DNA of 51,758 nt from Clostridia bacterium. GTDB lineage: Bacteria > Bacillota > Clostridia > Christensenellales > UBA3700. The position numbers were made by a program, and so were the translations under genes. Under the pieces are notes generated by a model. It searched no databases. It saw only the letters and a list, made by a program, of their open reading frames with translations, and had not been told where the DNA came from. The first letter of the stretch is position 1, and every line of letters starts with the position of its first letter. Of this stretch, positions 24,023 through 33,117 are shown piece by piece. The stretch spans positions 152,672-204,429 of the forward strand of contig JAIEDA010000013.1 of assembly GCA_029068165.1 (NCBI GenBank), given 5' to 3'.

Positions 24023-24152
24023 TATTTTAAATCTCTTATTTTATCAGTATAAAATATTCGTTTCGGTCACAGTAAGACAACAACCGAATCGTTCTACGAA
24101 AACGTAGATAGTCAAAAGATAAAAAAGCGTATTTTAATTTTACAAATATCCC

Positions 24153-25595
24153 TTACGCTCCAAACAGCTCCAAAGCTCTAGCCACGCACTTATCGATAGC
24201 ATAATCGGCTATTCTATCTTCAACGATATTTTCCTTGAGCGGCGTAAAGCCTATCTCGTGGATAGTGCGCTCCCAAACGAGATTGCCGTTGGAATCGGCG
24301 GTAGGCACGTAGTATCTTCCGTTGGTCACGTATAGATAGTCGCCCGTGGAAAGCGGTATTGATATTTGCGCTACTCCCTTGCCGTAAGTGGTAGTACCTA
24401 CGATTTTGACGTCGTTGTAATACTGCAAAGCTCCAATCAAGCCTTCCGAAGCCGACGCGGTGTTTTCGTTGGTCAACACAACTATTTCAAAACCTTCAAT
24501 TCTGTTTGCCAACGGACTAGCGATTGGCAAATTGACAACCGTAGGATTGGTGTTGCTGCTATACTCAATCGCCGACTTCATATTGCCGTAACCTGAATTG
24601 TAAATCAAATTCATAATAGGCAGTTGCTTTGACTCGGGGTTGTTGAGCAAAAACTGAGCTATATACTGCAGCGAAGTCAGCTCTCCACCGCCGTTGTCGC
24701 GAAGATCCAAAATAAGTTTTTTCTTGCCTTCGCTTATAAAATCCACGATACAACTTGCAAAATCGAAGTCGCCGTCGCGGTAAAATTGCGTCAATCTAAT
24801 CAACCCCACGTCGTCGGTAATCGAATAATAGTAAGCGTATTTCTCGCTCTCTTCATACGTTGAACGGCGTATCTTGAAAGCGTAGTAACCGTCTTCGTAT
24901 TCGCCGTCGCCGACGTATTTGTTTACCATATAGACTAGCTCGTCATAATCTACGAACAAACTCATAATTTGCGAGAAAAACGTTAAGTTTGCGCTTTCTA
25001 CCTTTACGGTAGAATAAACTTTCTCTCCGCTTTGAGTATAGCCTTCTACTCCCACTGCGAAAATTTTATCGCCCTCTCGAACATAGACGTCATTTAACAA
25101 CGCAACGCCGTCGTCGTCATACAAATTTTCGTCATACGTATCAAACCTTTTGATAGCCGTTGCGCTGTACGCAGGCATATTCGGTACTGCAAACGTAACG
25201 ACGTGCTCGTTGTATATTGTGCTCGACACGTGCAAACCTATCGCTCCCGACGAAACCGCCGACGACTCGCCGCCCACAATTCCTGAGAACTTATCCAGCG
25301 AACCTGCAAACGCCGCAGCAGCTATATCTTGAAAGGTTTCCCAAGATATATCCTCGTAATAGTACTTTTTGATAAGCTCGTACGCTTCTATCATAAGCGG
25401 CATATCGCTATTAATACCTTTGCTGCTTTCGTAAACCATACCTACTACGAAAGCTCCCACGGTAAGAAGCAAAACGAGTACCGTAATCAGCGCAATTAGC
25501 TTTACGCTCAACTTTTTCTTACCGTACGTTACGGTATTATTCGTATCGCCATTGCTTTGCCCATTTGAAAAAATATCCTTCAAATTATCGCTCAA
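24153..25595 (-). CDS. S41 family (C-terminal processing) peptidase, membrane-anchored
   Basis: The 480-residue protein has a cytoplasmic N-terminus, one membrane helix (about 33-52) and an extracellular S41 peptidase. The catalytic Ser lies in NENTASASEGL and the Lys in TYGKGVAQ, 25 residues after the first Ser, as in D1/CtpA-type Ser-Lys proteases; LDLRDNGGG is the usual motif before them. The middle region (about 110-220) stands where a PDZ domain is expected but is divergent. Ctp proteases clip exported proteins, often in envelope or sporulation control. The start is probably TTG 25595 (GAGGTG 7-12 nt upstream); a GTG at 25604 lies within that site. It follows a degenerate ABC ATPase by 52 bp. 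Confidence 0.86.
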   Translation of the reverse strand: MSDNLKDIFSNGQSNGDTNNTVTYGKKKLSVKLIALITVLVLLLTVGAFVVGMVYESSKGINSDMPLMIEAYELIKKYYYEDISWETFQDIAAAAFAGSLDKFSGIVGGESSAVSSGAIGLHVSSTIYNEHVVTFAVPNMPAYSATAIKRFDTYDENLYDDDGVALLNDVYVREGDKIFAVGVEGYTQSGEKVYSTVKVESANLTFFSQIMSLFVDYDELVYMVNKYVGDGEYEDGYYAFKIRRSTYEESEKYAYYYSITDDVGLIRLTQFYRDGDFDFASCIVDFISEGKKKLILDLRDNGGGELTSLQYIAQFLLNNPESKQLPIMNLIYNSGYGNMKSAIEYSSNTNPTVVNLPIASPLANRIEGFEIVVLTNENTASASEGLIGALQYYNDVKIVGTTTYGKGVAQISIPLSTGDYLYVTNGRYYVPTADSNGNLVWERTIHEIGFTPLKENIVEDRIADYAIDKCVARALELFGA

Positions 25596-25647
25596 AATAA
25601 ACACCTCACTTTTTAAACGTTATTTCTTTCATACATATAGTTTGTTT

Positions 25648-26550
25648 CTAAAGTTTTTCTTTAGAGATTATTCTCTCGCAGTCTTTATCGTAATAAAACC
25701 CCGTCGCGCCCCGCTCTCCGACTGCAAAACATACCTCTTTGCCTACGTATATATCGGATAAAGGCTCTTCCACCGAGTATTCATTATTTTCCAGCTCCGC
25801 AAAATATCCGTTCTCGCCTCTTTGCAAAACGCTCTTGAAGATAGCGTATCCGCACAAAATTGCCGTTTCCATATTGGTAGGGCGTACGCTGTGCTCTTCT
25901 AAAAGCTTAGGGCGGGCGCACTCGCCTTTGCTCAAGACTACTACTTCTCCGTCAAATTCTCTAGCAAACTCAACGTCCTGCGTTGCGATTACCACGCTCT
26001 TGTCCGCGGCGACTTCTTTAAGAAGTCGAATTATTTGAAGTTGCTTATCGCGCTCCAAATCTTTCCATACGTCGTCCACTACGTAAAGCTTTCTTTCTAT
26101 TGCGAAAAGCCTTGCTAGCAAAGCCTTTGCCTTGTCAAAGTCCTCAAGACTTTCCACTGCGGCGAGCTTATCAATTTCAAAGCTATCGCAAGCCGACTCA
26201 ACAGCTTTTTCCATTTGCTCTTGACTATAACCTCGCAACTTCATAGGATATTCAATTATTTGACTTACCGACTTGACTTTTTGCAACGAAGAAAAGTCAA
26301 AAGTAAAACCTATTCCTCTATCCTTTACGGCAACGTCCCTAAGATTTTTGCCGTCTAATATTATATCTCCGAAATCGCTCTCTTCCAAACCTGCAATAGC
26401 GCGGAGCAACAGCGTTTTGCCGCTCCCCTCTCTTCCGTAAACCGTCAAACGCTTACCCGATTGCATTGAAAGATTTATATCTCTAATGCAAAAATCCGTT
26501 CCGTAATACGATAAGGATACGTCCTTAAGCAACAACAGCTCGTCATTCAT
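25648..26550 (-). CDS. Degenerate ABC transporter ATPase-like protein (MalK-like architecture)
   Basis: The 300-residue protein has an ABC nucleotide-binding domain (1-210) and a C-terminal extension that resembles the TOBE region of MalK/UgpC ATPases. Walker A is intact (GREGSGKT, 39-46). The other key positions are changed: the Q-loop Gln is Asp (GFTFD, about 85), the LSGGQ signature is LEDFD (135-139), the Walker B Glu is Asp (YVVDDVW, 159-160) and the switch His is Gln (ATQD, 191). It may bind ATP but is unlikely to hydrolyse it well. No permease or binding protein is adjacent. The gene is first in a two-gene run with the S41 peptidase. The promoter abuts the start codon and no ribosome site is present. 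Confidence 0.78.
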   Translation of the reverse strand: MNDELLLLKDVSLSYYGTDFCIRDINLSMQSGKRLTVYGREGSGKTLLLRAIAGLEESDFGDIILDGKNLRDVAVKDRGIGFTFDFSSLQKVKSVSQIIEYPMKLRGYSQEQMEKAVESACDSFEIDKLAAVESLEDFDKAKALLARLFAIERKLYVVDDVWKDLERDKQLQIIRLLKEVAADKSVVIATQDVEFAREFDGEVVVLSKGECARPKLLEEHSVRPTNMETAILCGYAIFKSVLQRGENGYFAELENNEYSVEEPLSDIYVGKEVCFAVGERGATGFYYDKDCERIISKEKL

Positions 26551-26556
26551 ATTTAT

Positions 26557-26585
26557 ATTATATAACCGTTTTTGAATATTTACAA
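26557..26585 (-). promoter_or_regulatory. Promoter abutting the start codon of the ABC-like gene
   Basis: Minus-strand TTGTAA, 17-bp spacer, TATAAT, then ATAAAT and directly the ATG at 26550. The usual transcript start would be the A of AUG, so the message should be leaderless; no Shine-Dalgarno sequence is present. Confidence 0.6.
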
Positions 26586-26761
26586 GTATATTTTTATTTT
26601 GAATATTATATCACCGTATTATATCGTCGTTTTTAGCGTACGCTTGATTCCAATCAAAATCCTAAACGCAGATAACATTATTTGTTCTTAGACCACGCGC
26701 AACACAGGCTGTCGCTTGTTGAACTGTGTTCAAAACAATGTTCAAAAATCGTGTTTTTTAG

Positions 26762-27442
26762 TTATTTTTCTATAGAATTAAGCAAAACACCGTAGTTTTT
26801 GATATAATTCGTACAAATTTGCTCAAATTCGCTGCCGTAGTTGGAATACTCGTCGTACACGCCGCAAGTGTGAAATCCCCCGGCTTTCGCGCCCTTTATT
26901 GCAAGCGGTATATCCTCAAACACCATACACTCGCAAGGTTGCAAATCAATTTTTTGAGCGGCTCTCAAATATATGTCGGGATAACCTTTTCCTCTCGTCA
27001 CTTCCTCGATAGTCGTAAGCGGAAGCTCGACTTTGAGCTTTTCGTAAGTCAAACCGTTATTCTTTAAACACAGTTTTGCAACCTCGCAAAATAGCGTGGT
27101 AGCAAACGCTACTCTAACGTCGTTTTTGATCAAAAGCTTAATAAAGTCGTACGCGCCTTCTTTGAGCTTTATATTGTGAGCGTATTCGTCTTTGACCATA
27201 TCTATCCATCTATTTTTGATATCGTCGGTAGATAGCGGCAAGGAATATCTCGTCTTTGTATAAAGCGCCGCCTCTTCAAAATGCATTTCTCGCACCGCGG
27301 CAGTATAGTCGGGAGTCAGCGGCAAGCCGTTTTCTATCAAAAAGTCCTCGTCGACCTTTTCCCATACCCACATAGAATCGAGCAAAGTGCCGTCCAAATC
27401 GAAGATTGCGCCTTTTATTTCTTTTTCAAAAAGTTTTATCAT
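26762..27442 (-). CDS. HAD superfamily hydrolase (beta-phosphoglucomutase/phosphatase-like)
   Basis: The 226-residue protein is a class I HAD enzyme: motif I FDLDGTLLDS (Asp 15 and Asp 17), a helical cap (about 25-90), motif II in VAFATT, the lysine motif in TRGKGYPDIY and motif IV VFEDIPLAI. This layout is shared by sugar-phosphate phosphatases and beta-phosphoglucomutase. The Asp-x-Asp pair supports phosphoryl transfer, but the substrate is not determined. The ribosome site AAAGGTG is 5-11 nt before the ATG. It follows pgi by 137 bp on the same strand, so a sugar-phosphate role is plausible. Confidence 0.85.
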   Translation of the reverse strand: MIKLFEKEIKGAIFDLDGTLLDSMWVWEKVDEDFLIENGLPLTPDYTAAVREMHFEEAALYTKTRYSLPLSTDDIKNRWIDMVKDEYAHNIKLKEGAYDFIKLLIKNDVRVAFATTLFCEVAKLCLKNNGLTYEKLKVELPLTTIEEVTRGKGYPDIYLRAAQKIDLQPCECMVFEDIPLAIKGAKAGGFHTCGVYDEYSNYGSEFEQICTNYIKNYGVLLNSIEK

Positions 27443-27528
27443 ATCTACACCTTTAATATTCTATGCAATGGAAAGAAAATTTCGCGTTTTTGCCGCAATA
27501 TATCTATCCGAAATTTCCTATTAGTAGA

Positions 27529-27559
27529 TTTGAGCCACCTGAAAAATCAGATGGCTCGC
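27529..27559 (-). terminator. Hairpin between pgi and the HAD gene
   Basis: On the minus-strand RNA, GAGCCAUCUGA pairs with UCAGGUGGCUC (11 bp with one U-G) about 20 nt after the pgi stop. No T run follows on that strand; on the plus strand GCTTTTATT follows but one C-A mismatch appears. It may be a terminator or processing site. Confidence 0.5.
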
Positions 27560-27579
27560 TTTTATTACACAAAATGCAA

Positions 27580-28995
27580 TTAGATTACGTATTTGTTTTG
27601 CTTTTGAGGAGCGTTTGCAAGTTCCGTTCTCTTTTCGTCGTAACCGGGTCTACCCAACAGCGCGTAAGTAGCGTTCTTACCCTCTTCTACGCCGGGTTGG
27701 TTGAACGTGTCGATATTGAGCAATGCGCCCGCGTAAGCCGTTTGCAACATAAAGTACATAAGAAGCTGTCCGAGAGTATACTCGTTGAGCGTAGGCAACA
27801 TTATCGTGTAGTTGAGCTTGCCAGCCTTAGTTACAGCGTATTCGGTAGCCACGCGCTCGGCTTGTATGAGTTCGTTCATAGTATGTCCGCAAAGGAAGTT
27901 TACGTTGGGATACTCCTCGCAACCTTCCGGAATAGTTACCGTCGTACGGTACTCGTCTACGCCTATAAAAGTGATGACTTTATCAAACGGACCTTCGGCG
28001 TAAAGCTGTACTTGCGAGTGTTGGTCGGTTACGCCCAAAGACTTGACGGGAGTTTGCCCCACGTTGCAAGCCTTGCCGCAAAGCGTTTTGTTTTTGCCGA
28101 GCGACTCCGCCCAAAGTTGAGCGTACCAATCGGCTATAAACTTCAAACCGTCGGCGTACGGCATCATTACTCCGATATTCTTGCCCTTTTGCATAGCGAG
28201 GTGTTGAAGAGCCGCCGCCATCAAAGCGGGATTTTTCTTTGCGTTGTCGCTGTCGCACTGCTCCAACATATATTTAGCGCCTGCAAGCAATCCCTTAATA
28301 TCAATACCTACTACCGCCGCAGGAAGCAAGCCTACGGGACAAAGTTCGCTAAACCTGCCGCCAACGCCGTCGGGGATATAGAAAGTCTTATAGCTTTCCT
28401 TGTTGGCAATTTTGATAAGGTTGCCCGCGTTTTTGGACGTCGTAGCGATGATATGGTCTTTCGCCTTGTCGCCGAGCTTTGCTTTGAGCAAATCGTTGAT
28501 TATCAAGTACTGCGTCATAGTTTCCGAAGTCGAACCCGACTTGGTTATAACGTTGAACATAGTCTTCTCAACTTCGATTACGTCCAAAAGAGCTTCCATT
28601 CTCTCGGGGTCTACGTTGTCTTCTACGTAAAACTTTGGACCTTTACGCTTGCGCTTTGGCAAATCGTTGTAATGCAAATGACAAATTGCTTGGAACGCCG
28701 CTATCGGACCGAGCGCGCTTCCGCCGATACCGAGCACTACGAAATATTCGTAATTTTTGCGGATATCTTTAGCTGTTTCCAAAATATCTTCGACTATCTC
28801 GTCTTGGTTGTACGGCAAATCAGCCCAACCCATCATACCTTTGCCCTTGCCGCTCTCTACCGAGTAAAACGCCTTGGTCAAATCCTCGCTCAAATTGGAT
28901 AATTCTTTTTCGGAAAATCCCTCTTTGCCGAGTACGGACGACATCATATTATTGTAGTCCATTCTTATTTTCAAGTTTTTCTTGCAATAACGCAT
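27580..28995 (-). CDS. pgi: Glucose-6-phosphate isomerase
   Basis: The 471-residue enzyme interconverts glucose 6-phosphate and fructose 6-phosphate in glycolysis. Family signatures are clear: VVLGIGGSALGP near residues 85-100, TKSGSTSETMTQY for phosphate binding, GGRFSELCPVGLLP, and a later LNIDTFNQPGVEEGK that carries the catalytic region. Length is normal for the bacterial short form. The start ATG 28995 has AGGAGA 6-11 nt upstream. Its promoter overlaps the end of the preceding sugar isomerase gene. Confidence 0.96.
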   Translation of the reverse strand: MRYCKKNLKIRMDYNNMMSSVLGKEGFSEKELSNLSEDLTKAFYSVESGKGKGMMGWADLPYNQDEIVEDILETAKDIRKNYEYFVVLGIGGSALGPIAAFQAICHLHYNDLPKRKRKGPKFYVEDNVDPERMEALLDVIEVEKTMFNVITKSGSTSETMTQYLIINDLLKAKLGDKAKDHIIATTSKNAGNLIKIANKESYKTFYIPDGVGGRFSELCPVGLLPAAVVGIDIKGLLAGAKYMLEQCDSDNAKKNPALMAAALQHLAMQKGKNIGVMMPYADGLKFIADWYAQLWAESLGKNKTLCGKACNVGQTPVKSLGVTDQHSQVQLYAEGPFDKVITFIGVDEYRTTVTIPEGCEEYPNVNFLCGHTMNELIQAERVATEYAVTKAGKLNYTIMLPTLNEYTLGQLLMYFMLQTAYAGALLNIDTFNQPGVEEGKNATYALLGRPGYDEKRTELANAPQKQNKYVI

Positions 28996-29041
28996 ATTTC
29001 TCTCCTATTGACCTTAACGGTCAGTATGTATTTTCCTAAAT

Positions 29042-29071
29042 ATAATACGATAAGACTTTCGATTAAGTCAA
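29042..29071 (-). promoter_or_regulatory. Promoter of pgi
   Basis: Minus-strand TTGACT (29066-29071), 18-bp spacer, TATTAT (29042-29047). It spans the stop codon of the upstream isomerase gene, so pgi can be expressed independently. Confidence 0.55.
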
Positions 29072-29878
29072 AGACCTATCCAAACAATCTTTTAAAAATT
29101 CGTAAGCCTCTTTTAGATCGCCGTCGTTTTCATAGTCCTTTGCGTATAGCTCCATAAGACACGCGCCCTCAAAGCCTAACTCTCGCAACCGCTTAAAGAA
29201 AGTGACGAAATCGAATATCCCTCTTCCGGGTATCGCCGTTGCGCCCTCGCTATCGTAATCGCATAAATGCACGGTATGCAACCTGCCCGCCATAACTTTA
29301 AGATACTCCGTATAATCTACGCCCGACTGCCTCGCCTGTTTTATATCCAACGTACAGCCAAGGTCGGGACACAGCTTTTTCAACGCTTCAAAATAACTCG
29401 GATGCGAAAAGTACGTCCAATGCACGTTTTCGTAACAAAGTTTCACTCCATAGTTTTCCGCAAGTTCTACGATTGTATTTACCCTCGAAGAAATAAACTT
29501 GAAATCAAATTTATACTTTACCGCCCGCTTGAGCATAGTCGCTCCGTGATAGGTGTAATGCGTCGCTCCGACGCTCTTAGCCAAAGCCAAAACTTGCTCG
29601 TACACTTCCAGCGCGTCTTTATACGCCCTGTCGTTTCTCGAAAAAAGCTCGGGCTCGAATTGATTTGTAAGCGCGTGCACGGAATGAATTTCAAGCGGAA
29701 CCGTCTTCCTAGCCTTTGCAAGCTCTTGCTTTAAGACTTGCGCAAACTCTTGCGTATATTCGCTGCGCGTCGCCAAAAAGACCTCGCAAACTTCCGCGCC
29801 GAGCTTTGCTATTGGCGCCAAAGCCTGCTCGGTATACATTCTCGTAAAATACGTAGCAGTAGACACTCCGAGTTTCAT
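29063..29878 (-). CDS. Sugar phosphate isomerase/epimerase family TIM-barrel protein
   Basis: The 271-residue protein fits the AP endonuclease family 2 / xylose-isomerase-like TIM barrel. Candidate metal ligands follow the barrel strands: LEIHSVHA, YHGATM, LCYENVHW, CTLDIKQA, VHLCDYDSE and CLMELY near the end. The family includes sugar epimerases, inosose dehydratases and hydroxypyruvate isomerases, so a specific reaction cannot be given. A promoter with its -10 box six bases before the ATG, and the lack of a ribosome site, suggest a leaderless message. It lies upstream of pgi on the same strand. Confidence 0.82.
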   Translation of the reverse strand: MKLGVSTATYFTRMYTEQALAPIAKLGAEVCEVFLATRSEYTQEFAQVLKQELAKARKTVPLEIHSVHALTNQFEPELFSRNDRAYKDALEVYEQVLALAKSVGATHYTYHGATMLKRAVKYKFDFKFISSRVNTIVELAENYGVKLCYENVHWTYFSHPSYFEALKKLCPDLGCTLDIKQARQSGVDYTEYLKVMAGRLHTVHLCDYDSEGATAIPGRGIFDFVTFFKRLRELGFEGACLMELYAKDYENDGDLKEAYEFLKDCLDRSLT

Positions 29879-29884
29879 ATTAGT

Positions 29885-29912
29885 ATTATAGCAAAGACAG
29901 CCGCGTTTTCAA
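29885..29912 (-). promoter_or_regulatory. Promoter abutting the sugar isomerase start codon
   Basis: Minus-strand TTGAAA, 16-bp spacer, TATAAT, then ACTAAT and the ATG at 29878. The expected transcript start is the A of AUG. No ribosome binding site is present. Confidence 0.6.
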
Positions 29913-30158
29913 AACGATTTTCCAATAGTTTTGCCAAAATTTTATCTCTTGCGCCCCCGCAATCGTTTTCTTAACGCGTTGTTTTGCCTGAAGCCGACCG
30001 CATTTTACACGTCGGCGATATAACCAAACGGAAAATAACAACTTTGCAATGTAAAATCTATGCAAAATCGACACGAAGGCTAAATTTATTTAATACGCAA
30101 AAATTTAAAAGTCCAACACTTGCACTACTTTTTGTATGAAAAAACAACGTCGTATTAA

Positions 30159-30187
30159 TTGAAAAAAAAATAGATTTTTGCTATATT
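30159..30187 (+). promoter_or_regulatory. Promoter of the MMPL exporter
   Basis: TTGAAA (30159-30164), 17-bp spacer, TATATT (30182-30187); the leader of about 24 nt contains GAGGAG. Confidence 0.55.
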
Positions 30188-30217
30188 ATAATTAGATAAA
30201 ATTTGAGGAGATGTGAA

Positions 30218-33010
30218 ATGCAAAAATTATCGCAATGGATAATGTCGCACAGGAAGACGTTGATAATAATTTTCGTAGTCGCTATCGTACTTTCAATAGT
30301 AGGCTCTATCTTCGTGCAAAAAGAAAGCGACCTTATCTCATACTTGGATAAAGACACTGACACTATTATATCCAAACAAATTCTTGAGAACGAGTACGGT
30401 ATCGTAGGCGACTGCAATATCGCCATATCCTACACGGACGTAAAGACTGTAGAAAAAATTGTCGAAGCTATCGAAAACGACCCCACCGTTTCCCAATATT
30501 ATTCCAAAATCGCTTGGATAGGCACTTTCTACGACCTTGACAAAATCAACGACGGATATTATTTCGAATATCCTTGGGGCGGCGGATTCCAGGCAGTCAC
30601 CCCCGGCGATAGAATTGACGTCGACGCCGCTAAGGATAGAGTTGCCGAAAAATTCGTCAAGACGAAGGAAGTCACCTACGTCGACGGCAACGGCGATACG
30701 CAAACGCGTAAAGTTGATACGTTTATTATATCCATATATTTCGAAACGGCAGGAGGTTCCGACGAAACGATCGCCTCTCTTGACGCTATGGACGGCGACG
30801 GCGGTATCATTACCGAAATTCTTCGAGAGTACAAAACTGCCCACCCCGAGGCAGGTCCCGAAAGCGTGGATAATTGGTTCTATATCGGCGGCAACGCGCA
30901 AAACGCCCGTACGCTGCTCAAGTCATCGCTTGGCGATATGCCTAAATTCTTTATCATAGCAGTTGCGGTATGTCTAGTAATACTTTTACTGACCACTCAA
31001 AGCTATCTCGAGCCTTTGATATTCCTCGCAACTCTTGGTATCTCTATACTCCTAAATATGGGTACGAATATCATTGCGGGAAATCCTGTCGGAAGAATTT
31101 CTTCGATTACTTCCTCTTGCGCGACGATACTTCAGCTTGCGATTGCGATGGACTACTCTATCTTCCTAATGCATACGTATTACGAGGAGCTCAAACTACA
31201 TCCGCAGCCTAAAGACGCTCTTATAGCCGCGTTGCCAAAGACGATTACGGCTATATCTTCAAGTATGCTTACGACCGTCGGCGGCTTTATCGCGCTGTTC
31301 TTTATGGACTACGGCATAGGTTACGACCTCGGTTTCGTACTTGCTAAAGGCGTAATTCTATCGTTGCTTTCGACGATATTCTTGCAACCTATTCTTATAA
31401 TGATTTTGAGCAAAGGCATTGCTAAAACCAAACATAAATGGATTGTCGCGCCTAAACTCAAGTTTGTATCAAAGACTATCACCCATCCTGTAGTTGCAGG
31501 TCTAGTAATAGTATTAATCCTTGGTCTTGCTTTGCCGTGCGCTTACTTCCAACAAAAAGTACCGCTCAGCTACATATCCACTACGGTCGAAAACCCCGAC
31601 CCGACTTTGCCCGAAGAAACGGCTATGCTTATCAATAACCAAGCTATAGTCCTGCTCCCCTACGAGGGTCCCGATACTATGTCGCAACACTACGAGTTTG
31701 TAGACAAAATCAAGAAAGTCGGCTACGAGTTGGACGAAAACGGCAATATTAAGTACGTGGACGGCGTAGCTCAAACGAGGAGCGACGTAAATCACGTAAT
31801 CGAAGTCTTCTCTATCGCAACTGTCATAAGTCTAGAAGATTTCAATAATATCGAGGCTATGGGGGCAGGCGAAGGCAAAGGATTTGTCTACGACGTCTTC
31901 CACAAGAGTTTTATTGCAAACGTTGGCGACGCAGGCAACGTTGAATCAGGCAAAAACAGCTATATGCTCTACACCATTACGCTCAGCAACGTCGCAAGCG
32001 ACGGTAGCTATGCAAATATGATAGAAACCGAGTACACCTACGACGCGCTTAAAGAAATCAAATATCTTGCGGTTGAAACGTTCGGTTTGTACGACGAACA
32101 AAACGCTGAAGAGCCTTATCTAAATCTTATCAGCGTAAAAAATGAATTCGGCGAAAACTCCGACGAGTATAAGACTGCTCTAGCCGATTTCAAAGAATAC
32201 GTTATGAACAACTCTAAAATCTACAGCGTTTATATGACGGGCTTGGCTCAAGGCGCGTACGAGTTGAATAGAGTTACCCCAAGCGACTTCTTGCTCGTAA
32301 CGCTACTCTCGGCGGCAATCGTATTAATAATACTGCTCTTTACGTTCAAGAAAGTAAAGCTGTCGGTCATCTTGATGCTTGTAATCGAATCGGGTATTTG
32401 GATAAACCTATCGTTCGTATACTTCGGCTCGCTAATCGATCCGTCCAGCAAAATCAACTTCGTTGCGTATTTGATAGTAACGGCAATCGAGCTTGGCGCA
32501 ACGGTAGACTACGCGATTATGCTTACGACGAAATATCTAGAAGAAAAGAAGAACGGCGTAAAGTCAATCGATTCTGTCAAGAACGCAATCAACCGCGCCG
32601 CCCCAGGTATTACTACGTCGGCGTTCATACTTATAGGCGTATGCGCGTGCGTACACTTGATTACGTCAAATATGATAGTCGCTCAAATAACCAGGCTTCT
32701 TGCAATAGGAACGTCTATGAGTTACGTATTCGTATTCACGCTGCTCCCCGCTATACTCTCGTTTGACGAAAGAATTAAACGAAAGATTAGTATCAAGAAA
32801 GGTAAGGGCGATCCTGATATCGGTAGATTTACTCTCAACCCGCTCTACTACAACGAGGACGGCACGCCTATAGCCGACGCCGAAATTGTAGACGATAATT
32901 TGGCTACGCAAACGGTTGCCGAAGAAGACGTAGACGTTCAAATACTCACTAGCGACGTACAAATCGCTGACGACGCGCAAACAGTTGAGAGCGAGAGCGT
33001 AGAAAATTAA
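30218..33010 (+). CDS. MMPL/RND superfamily exporter
   Basis: The 930-residue protein has the two-fold MMPL layout: one N-terminal helix (about 11-33), a large extracellular domain, a block of five helices, a cluster break, then a second helix, second extracellular domain and final five helices. The proton-relay motifs are visible in both halves, AIAMDYSIFLMHTYYEE and LGATVDYAIMLTTKYLEE. A charged cytoplasmic tail of about 70 residues follows. Such proteins export lipids, peptides or drugs using the proton gradient. The start is ATG 30218 with GAGGAG 7-12 nt upstream; the TTG at 30203 lies before that site. No periplasmic adaptor or outer membrane partner is adjacent, consistent with a monoderm cell. 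Confidence 0.9.
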   Translation: MQKLSQWIMSHRKTLIIIFVVAIVLSIVGSIFVQKESDLISYLDKDTDTIISKQILENEYGIVGDCNIAISYTDVKTVEKIVEAIENDPTVSQYYSKIAWIGTFYDLDKINDGYYFEYPWGGGFQAVTPGDRIDVDAAKDRVAEKFVKTKEVTYVDGNGDTQTRKVDTFIISIYFETAGGSDETIASLDAMDGDGGIITEILREYKTAHPEAGPESVDNWFYIGGNAQNARTLLKSSLGDMPKFFIIAVAVCLVILLLTTQSYLEPLIFLATLGISILLNMGTNIIAGNPVGRISSITSSCATILQLAIAMDYSIFLMHTYYEELKLHPQPKDALIAALPKTITAISSSMLTTVGGFIALFFMDYGIGYDLGFVLAKGVILSLLSTIFLQPILIMILSKGIAKTKHKWIVAPKLKFVSKTITHPVVAGLVIVLILGLALPCAYFQQKVPLSYISTTVENPDPTLPEETAMLINNQAIVLLPYEGPDTMSQHYEFVDKIKKVGYELDENGNIKYVDGVAQTRSDVNHVIEVFSIATVISLEDFNNIEAMGAGEGKGFVYDVFHKSFIANVGDAGNVESGKNSYMLYTITLSNVASDGSYANMIETEYTYDALKEIKYLAVETFGLYDEQNAEEPYLNLISVKNEFGENSDEYKTALADFKEYVMNNSKIYSVYMTGLAQGAYELNRVTPSDFLLVTLLSAAIVLIILLFTFKKVKLSVILMLVIESGIWINLSFVYFGSLIDPSSKINFVAYLIVTAIELGATVDYAIMLTTKYLEEKKNGVKSIDSVKNAINRAAPGITTSAFILIGVCACVHLITSNMIVAQITRLLAIGTSMSYVFVFTLLPAILSFDERIKRKISIKKGKGDPDIGRFTLNPLYYNEDGTPIADAEIVDDNLATQTVAEEDVDVQILTSDVQIADDAQTVESESVEN

Positions 33011-33037
33011 ATTCGTTTCGAAAAATACAAAATAATG

Positions 33038-33070
33038 AAAGTCCTCAAAAGTTCAACTTTTGAGGACTTT
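33038..33070. terminator. Bidirectional terminator between the exporter and the ilv operon
   Basis: A perfect 15-bp stem (33038-33052 with 33056-33070, loop TCA) is followed by TCTTT on the plus strand. On the minus strand CATTATTTTG follows. It can end both the exporter transcript and the ilv-ridA-flavoprotein transcript. Confidence 0.85.
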
Positions 33071-33117
33071 TCTTTACAGTCAAATTGACTTACTTTACTG
33101 AGAAAATTTTGTTGATA

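Larger units (their letters stand above)
23540..24152. other. 613-bp gap: leader RNA, promoter, repeats, hairpin
   Basis: From right to left it holds a 20-mer also found after another gene (24128-24147), a 13-bp-stem hairpin (23993-24022), two direct copies of AAAATCTCATCAGTT (near 23937 and 23972), two opposed dispersed motifs (23789-23945), a near-consensus promoter (23712-23740) and the structured leader of the TM1266-ABC operon (23540-23705). No convincing protein gene is present. Confidence 0.6.
29879..30217. other. Divergent intergenic region between the sugar isomerase and the MMPL exporter
   Basis: The 339-bp gap holds the leaderless-type promoter of the isomerase at its left end and the promoter and ribosome site of the exporter at its right end. 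The middle (about 29920-30150) is unremarkable AT-rich sequence; I see no gene, repeat or clear hairpin in it. Confidence 0.5.

Noticed and set aside
27463..28902. Plus-strand frame of 479 codons opposite pgi
   Set aside because: Shadow of pgi; composition is unlike a protein gene and there is no homology or start signal.
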